Assembly (NCBI RefSeq): GCF_026340305.1
Contig: NZ_JAPEPI010000002.1
Location: forward strand, 620,001 to 684,000
Length of the DNA: 64,000 bases
Direction: 5' to 3'
DNA from: Streptomyces sp. NBC_01381
GTDB taxonomy: Bacteria > Actinomycetota > Actinomycetes > Streptomycetales > Streptomycetaceae
Shown: positions 58,841-64,000 of the stretch, piece by piece
How the letters are laid out: each line of letters opens with the position of its first letter
How positions within the stretch are numbered: position 1 is the first letter of the stretch
Translations under genes and position numbers: made by a program
The notes under the pieces: generated by a model
Database searches by the model: none
What the model was told of the DNA's origin: nothing
What the model saw: the letters and a program-made list of their open reading frames with translations, nothing else

Positions 58841-59602
58841 TTACAGCACCTTCGACAGGAACGACTGCGTCCGCTCGTGCTGCGGATTCGTCAGTACGTC
58901 ACGCGGGTTGCCGGACTCGACCACCACGCCCTCGTCCATGAAGACGAGGCTGTCGCCGACCTCGCGGGCGAAGCCCATCTCGTGCGTCACGACGATCATC
59001 GTCATGCCGGACTCGGCGAGGTCGCGCATGACGTCGAGGACGTCACCGACCAGCTCCGGGTCGAGCGCCGACGTCGGCTCGTCGAAGAGCATCAGCTTCG
59101 GGTCCATGGCCAGCGCGCGGGCGATCGCCACACGCTGCTGCTGGCCGCCGGAGAGCTGCGAGGGGTAGTTCTTCGCCTTGTCGGCGAGGCCCACGCGCTC
59201 CAGGAGCTGCCCGGCGCGCTCTCGTGCCGCCGCCTTGGACTGGCCCTTGACCTGGACCGGTGCCTCCATGACGTTCTCGAGGGCCGTCATGTGCGGGAAG
59301 AGATTGAAGCGCTGGAAGACCATGCCGATGTCCCGGCGCTTGAGGGCGACTTCGCTGTCCTTGAGCTCGTACAGCTTGTCTCCCTTCTGCCGGTAGCCGA
59401 CCAGTTCCCCGTCGACGTAAAGACGGCCGGCGTTGATCTTCTCCAGGTGGTTGATGCAGCGCAGGAACGTCGACTTTCCGGAGCCGGACGGGCCGATGAG
59501 GCAGAACACCTCACCCGACTTGACCTCCAGGTCGATGCCCTTGAGCACCTCGACATTGCCGAAGGACTTGTGGACGGCTTCGGACTTCACCATGGCGGTC
59601 AT
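58841..59602 (-). CDS. Polar amino-acid ABC transporter ATP-binding protein
   Basis: A 253-aa ABC ATPase of the GluA/GlnQ type. Walker A GPSGSGKST, Q-loop VFQRFNLFPHM, signature LSGGQQQR, Walker B LMLFDEPTSALD, H-loop VTHEMGF all intact. It energises uptake with the downstream-encoded... permease and binding protein; all three genes lie on the same strand with the binding protein first. The start (59602) overlaps the permease stop (ATGA). Confidence 0.94.
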   Translation of the reverse strand: MTAMVKSEAVHKSFGNVEVLKGIDLEVKSGEVFCLIGPSGSGKSTFLRCINHLEKINAGRLYVDGELVGYRQKGDKLYELKDSEVALKRRDIGMVFQRFNLFPHMTALENVMEAPVQVKGQSKAAARERAGQLLERVGLADKAKNYPSQLSGGQQQRVAIARALAMDPKLMLFDEPTSALDPELVGDVLDVMRDLAESGMTMIVVTHEMGFAREVGDSLVFMDEGVVVESGNPRDVLTNPQHERTQSFLSKVL

Positions 59603-60540
59603 GGGCGTGCTCCCGAACGGTTGCCCAGAGACAACATGTTGGCCTTGATCTTCTGGAACGGCGTGGCCGGCAGCGCCCGCGATGAGCCGCGGGCGTAGTA
59701 GCGCTCCAGGTAGAACTGTCCGACGCTGAGGACCGACGTCATGATCAGGTACCAGGTGGCGGCCAGAAGCAGCGCCTCGACGGTCGCGCCGGACGAGGTG
59801 CCGATGTCCTGGGCGTACCGGAGGAGCTCGAAGTACTGGACCGCGGCGACCAGCGAGGTCGTCTTCAGCATGTTGATGACTTCGTTGCCCGTCGGCGGCA
59901 CGATCACGCGCATCGCCTGCGGCAGGACGACCCGGCGCAGCGTCTTGCCGTGGCTCATGCCCAGCGCGTGCGACGCCTCGGTCTGGCCCTCGTCGACCGA
60001 GAGCAGGCCGGCGCGGCAGATCTCCGCCATGTACGCGGCCTCATTGAGACCCAGGCCGAGCAGCGCCGTCAGGAACGGCGTCATGAAGTCCGACCACTCG
60101 TCCTTGTAGACCGGACCGAGGTTGATGGTGTCGAAGACGAAGCCGAGGTTGAACCAGATGAACAGCTGGACCAGGACCGGGGTGCCCCGGAAGAACCAGA
60201 TGTAGAACCAGGCGATCGACGAGGTCACCGGGTTCTTCGACAGGCGCATGACCGAGAGGAGGATGCCGCCGACCACGCCGATGAGCATCGACAGGAAGGT
60301 CAGGAGCAGGGTCTCGCGGACGCCCTTGAGGATGCGCTCGTCGAAGAAGTTGTCGGGGATCGCGTTCCAGTTGATGTCGCCCTGCGCGAACGCGTAGACG
60401 ATCGCGGCGAGAGCGCCGATCGCGAGGATCGCGGCGACGTACCGGCCGAAGTGGCGGACCGGGATGGCCTTGATGGCCTCGGGCCCTGGGGAGGACGGGG
60501 GTGTGTCCTCGGGGCCCTTCTTGGAGATGTCCGTAGTCAC
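59599..60540 (-). CDS. Polar amino-acid ABC transporter permease
   Basis: A 313-aa permease of the HisMQ type with about five to six transmembrane segments; EAA loop EASHALGMSHGKTLRRVVLPQAMRVIVPPTGN. An N-terminal ~35 residue cytoplasmic Pro-rich region precedes the first helix. A single permease is present, so it probably acts as a homodimer. GTG at 60540 is chosen. It lies 35 bp downstream of the binding-protein gene. Confidence 0.93.
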   Translation of the reverse strand: MTTDISKKGPEDTPPSSPGPEAIKAIPVRHFGRYVAAILAIGALAAIVYAFAQGDINWNAIPDNFFDERILKGVRETLLLTFLSMLIGVVGGILLSVMRLSKNPVTSSIAWFYIWFFRGTPVLVQLFIWFNLGFVFDTINLGPVYKDEWSDFMTPFLTALLGLGLNEAAYMAEICRAGLLSVDEGQTEASHALGMSHGKTLRRVVLPQAMRVIVPPTGNEVINMLKTTSLVAAVQYFELLRYAQDIGTSSGATVEALLLAATWYLIMTSVLSVGQFYLERYYARGSSRALPATPFQKIKANMLSLGNRSGARP

Positions 60541-60575
60541 GGGGGTGGCCTTTCAGCGGCGAGACGGTTACGCGG

Positions 60576-61532
60576 TCACTTGCCGCCGTTGACGTTGGCT
60601 TCCTTGACCGCGCCGTCCTCGACGCCCCACTTGGAGATGATCTTGTCGTACTCGCCGTTCTTGATGATGGCGTCGAGCGCTTCCTTGATCGCGTCACGCA
60701 GCTCGGCGTTCTTCTTGGAGACCGCGATGCCGTACGGGGCCGCCTCGACCTGCTCGCCGACCAGCTCGAAGTCCTTGCCGCCGCCCGAGGTCTTCACCGC
60801 GTACGCGGCGACCGGGAAGTCCGAGGAGCCCGCGTCCGCGCCGCCGGAGCGCAGTCGGGTCTGGGCCTGCTGGTCGTTGTCGAAGGACTCGATGGCGATC
60901 TTCTTGCCGTCCTTGCACTTCTTCGACTCGGCCTTGGCCAGGTCGTGCGAGACGGTGCCGCGCTGGACGACGATCTTCTTGCCGCAGAGGTCCGCCCAGG
61001 TCTTGATGCCCTGGTCGTCGCCCTTCTTGGTGTAGATCGAGACGCCCGCCGTGAAGTAGTCGACGAAGTCGACGCCGGTGCCGATCTTCTTGCCGGTCTC
61101 CTCGTCGATGCCTTCCTGGCGGTTCTTGGTGTCGGTCATGGCCGACATCGCGATGTCGTAGCGCTTGGAGCGCAGGCCGCCGAGCAGGGTGTCGAAGGTG
61201 CCGTTCTCGAACTGGAACTCCACGCCGAGCTGCTTGCCGAGCGCGTCACCGAGGTCGGGGTCGATGCCGACCGTCTTGCCGGACTTGTCCTTGAACTCGA
61301 CCGGCGGGTACGCGATGTCCGAGCCGACCTTGATGACACCCGCGTCCCGGATGTCCTCGGGCAGCTTGTCGGCGAGCGGCGCGTCGGTGACCTTCCCACC
61401 GCCGTTGTCCTTGGTCTGGTCGCCGCAGCCGGTCAGCAGCAGCGCGCCGGCGACCGCGATCGCGCCGACCGCGGTCATCCGGGTCTTCGCGGACGTCCGT
61501 GCGGTCGTACGACAGATGGAGCGTGCGGTCAT
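60576..61532 (-). CDS. Amino-acid ABC transporter substrate-binding lipoprotein
   Basis: A 318-aa SBP_bac_3 family lipoprotein, lipobox LLTGC at about residues 32-36. VGSDIAYPPVEFKDKSGKTVGIDPDLGDALG is the family signature for polar amino acids. It captures the ligand outside the membrane for the permease and ATPase encoded next. ATG 61532 has GGAGGA six bases upstream. Specificity (Glu, Gln, basic amino acids) is not resolved. Confidence 0.93.
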   Translation of the reverse strand: MTARSICRTTARTSAKTRMTAVGAIAVAGALLLTGCGDQTKDNGGGKVTDAPLADKLPEDIRDAGVIKVGSDIAYPPVEFKDKSGKTVGIDPDLGDALGKQLGVEFQFENGTFDTLLGGLRSKRYDIAMSAMTDTKNRQEGIDEETGKKIGTGVDFVDYFTAGVSIYTKKGDDQGIKTWADLCGKKIVVQRGTVSHDLAKAESKKCKDGKKIAIESFDNDQQAQTRLRSGGADAGSSDFPVAAYAVKTSGGGKDFELVGEQVEAAPYGIAVSKKNAELRDAIKEALDAIIKNGEYDKIISKWGVEDGAVKEANVNGGK

Positions 61533-62084
61533 GAGGGTCCTCCGGCGGATGAGGGAGTTGCCGAGCGGTCGTGCACACACCCCTTCGGGTGTCGCGACCT
61601 CGTGTGATGACGGCATCTTGCCATTCGGACCGTCCGATTCTGGGTGCTCGAGATGTCAAAATCGGATAACGGGCGAGCCCCGAACCCCGACAGGCCCGTA
61701 CATCACGGCCGTACCGGTTGGGGAAGGAAGTGCCGCTATTTGAGATTTTCCGTGAATCTCGCCATCTGGACCAGTGCGCGGGTCGTGCGCGGGTCATGCC
61801 GACTCTCCCTGCCGGGGATCGTGCCGCTCTCCAGCGCTCAGTTGTTGGATCGGTACAAGGACCGCGGTCCTTGTGGGTAACCAATCCCACTCGCCCGTGC
61901 CCGGCGCTTTCAGGTAGAAAGGCTCTTTACACCCCTCATCCGGGGCCCAGGGCGCGTGTGCGGCGCGCCCGCGTGTCTGTACCTCCCTCCGCCGACAGGC
62001 GGGGAACAGACGCGGTGCCCGCCCACTTCTCAACCAGGAGTGGACACCCTCAACTGATGATTTAAGACTTAAGGGGTAAGACAA
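61533..62084. promoter_or_regulatory. Divergent promoter region with a 20-bp perfect palindrome
   Basis: A 552-bp gene-free stretch between the ABC operon (-) and malic enzyme (+). It contains a 20-bp perfect palindrome (61855-61874; half-site ACAAGGACCG) and an AT-richer segment just before the malic enzyme start. No convincing gene or RNA is seen. The palindrome is a plausible operator for either direction. Confidence 0.7.
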
Positions 62085-63299
<1,215 letters not shown>

Positions 63300-63320
63300 G
63301 CGGTGCGAGTGAAGGTCTGA

Positions 63321-63364
63321 CCGCGCCCCGTTCCGTACGTCCTTGCGTACGGCACGGGGCGCGG
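63321..63364. terminator. Terminator downstream of malic enzyme
   Basis: Arms CCGCGCCCCGTTCCGTACG (63321-63339) and 63346-63364 pair over 19 bp with one mismatch; 6-base loop. No T tail, as often in Streptomyces. Confidence 0.85.
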
Positions 63365-63422
63365 CGCGTGTCACAGCCGTACCTGGTTACGCACCGGTAC
63401 GCCCCCGGCCTATCGTCGGCTC

Positions 63423-64000
63423 ATGTTCGCCGCCTACGCCGCCCGCATCGACCGTGACCAGCCGCTCAGTGGCCTTGAGTTGGGGGAGCGTCCCGCCCCC
63501 GATCCGCGCCCCGGCTGGTCGACCGTGAACGTCAAAGCCGCCTCCCTCAACCATCACGACCTGTGGTCCCTTCGCGGGGTCGGTCTCGCCAGTGACAAGC
63601 TGCCGATGATCCTCGGCTGTGACGCCGCCGGGATCGACGAGGACGGCAATGAGGTCGTCCTGCATTCCGTCATCGGGCAGACCGGGTATGGAGTCGGGCC
63701 CCGCGAGGGCCGCTCGATCCTGACGGAGAAGTATCAGGGGACCTTCGCCGAGCAGGTCTCCGTTCCGACGTGGAACCTGCTGCCGAAGCCCAAGGAACTG
63801 TCGTTCGCCGAGGCGGCCTGTCTGCCGACCGCCTGGCTCACCGCGTACCGCATGCTCTTCACCAACGCCGGGGTGCGCCCCGGTGACTCGGTCCTGGTCC
63901 AGGGCGCCGGCGGAGGTGTCGCCACCGCAGCGATCGTGCTCGGCAAGGCCGCGGGGCTGCGGGTCTTTGCGACCAGCAGGGACGAGGCCAAGCGGAAGCG
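63423..64000 (+). CDS. MDR-type zinc-binding dehydrogenase/quinone reductase, partial
   Basis: The gene starts at ATG 63423 (MFAAYAARIDRDQPLSGLEL) and runs off the right edge; 192 codons are seen. MDR features: ASLNHHDLWSLRG, LGCDAAGI, and the cofactor motif VLVQGAGGGVATAAIVLGKAAGLRVFATS (GxGGVA-type Rossmann). The Cys ligands typical of structural zinc are not seen in this part, so it may be a quinone-reductase-like member. No SD is clear. Function is by family only. Confidence 0.85.
   Translation, partial: MFAAYAARIDRDQPLSGLELGERPAPDPRPGWSTVNVKAASLNHHDLWSLRGVGLASDKLPMILGCDAAGIDEDGNEVVLHSVIGQTGYGVGPREGRSILTEKYQGTFAEQVSVPTWNLLPKPKELSFAEAACLPTAWLTAYRMLFTNAGVRPGDSVLVQGAGGGVATAAIVLGKAAGLRVFATSRDEAKRK

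Overview
The window is a high-GC actinobacterial chromosome segment, almost certainly Streptomyces. The evidence is the strong G/C third-position bias, frequent GTG starts, many 4-base ATGA/GTGA gene overlaps, and a run of recognisable Streptomyces loci: sigR-rsrA, epi-isozizaene synthase with CYP170, a B12-riboswitch nrdABS operon, dasR-dasABC, wblE, a sigH-type operon and nickel SOD. From family knowledge the gene order resembles the conserved core region of S. coelicolor around SCO5211-SCO5262; I could not run an alignment. I see no tRNA, rRNA, CRISPR array, transposase or prophage.

Layout. 0-5 kb: rsgA (start only), aroA, an M50 peptidase, an SRAP repair protein, an alpha/beta hydrolase, and the thiol-oxidative-stress pair sigR-rsrA. 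A perfect SigR-type promoter lies ahead of a long-form SigR start. 5-9.7 kb: two HD/HD-GYP membrane proteins, a TPR-like protein and peptide deformylase. 10-12.5 kb: the two-gene albaflavenone pathway; the cyclase gene carries a TTA codon. 12.4-17.4 kb: class Ia ribonucleotide reductase nrdAB with an AraC-type regulator, preceded by a cobalamin riboswitch and two NrdR-like boxes. 17.5-22.7 kb: a lipoprotein, a solute:sodium symporter with its DUF3311 partner, and cstA-ybdD for pyruvate/peptide-type uptake.

22.8-30.8 kb is an aminosugar regulon: dasR, dasABC (chitobiose uptake), a GH3 N-acetylglucosaminidase, nagB and a SIS-domain sugar-phosphate protein, with dre-like DasR sites at dasA and nagB. 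A further orphan dre-like site lies at 32.4 kb. 30.8-38.5 kb: an SDR/TetR pair with duplicated operators, a sensor kinase, wblE, a lipid kinase, a SigB/F-type sigma factor with two plausible starts and its anti-sigma factor. 38.5-42.5 kb: a Na+/H+ antiporter, a PLP deaminase, an intergenic array of a dispersed repeat, and an amidase.

42.7-45.3 kb is the most unusual system: a family 2B encapsulin shell protein, with an internal cyclic-nucleotide-binding-like domain, followed by a polyprenyl diphosphate synthase with a disordered N-terminal extension. This suggests isoprenoid chemistry inside a protein compartment. 45.6-56.3 kb is a mixed region: GNATs, a GAF-ANTAR protein, lipoproteins, an ECF sigma factor, a Tet(M)/Otr(A)-type ribosomal protection protein with a leader ORF, a LysE exporter, a lipase and a PucR-type regulator. 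56.4-64 kb: sodN/sodX, a CGNR regulator, a methyltransferase, a polar amino-acid ABC transporter, malic enzyme, and the start of a zinc-type alcohol dehydrogenase/quinone reductase.

Intergenic regions hold many short tandem repeats and strong hairpin terminators, listed individually. Several convergent gene pairs overlap at their 3' ends.
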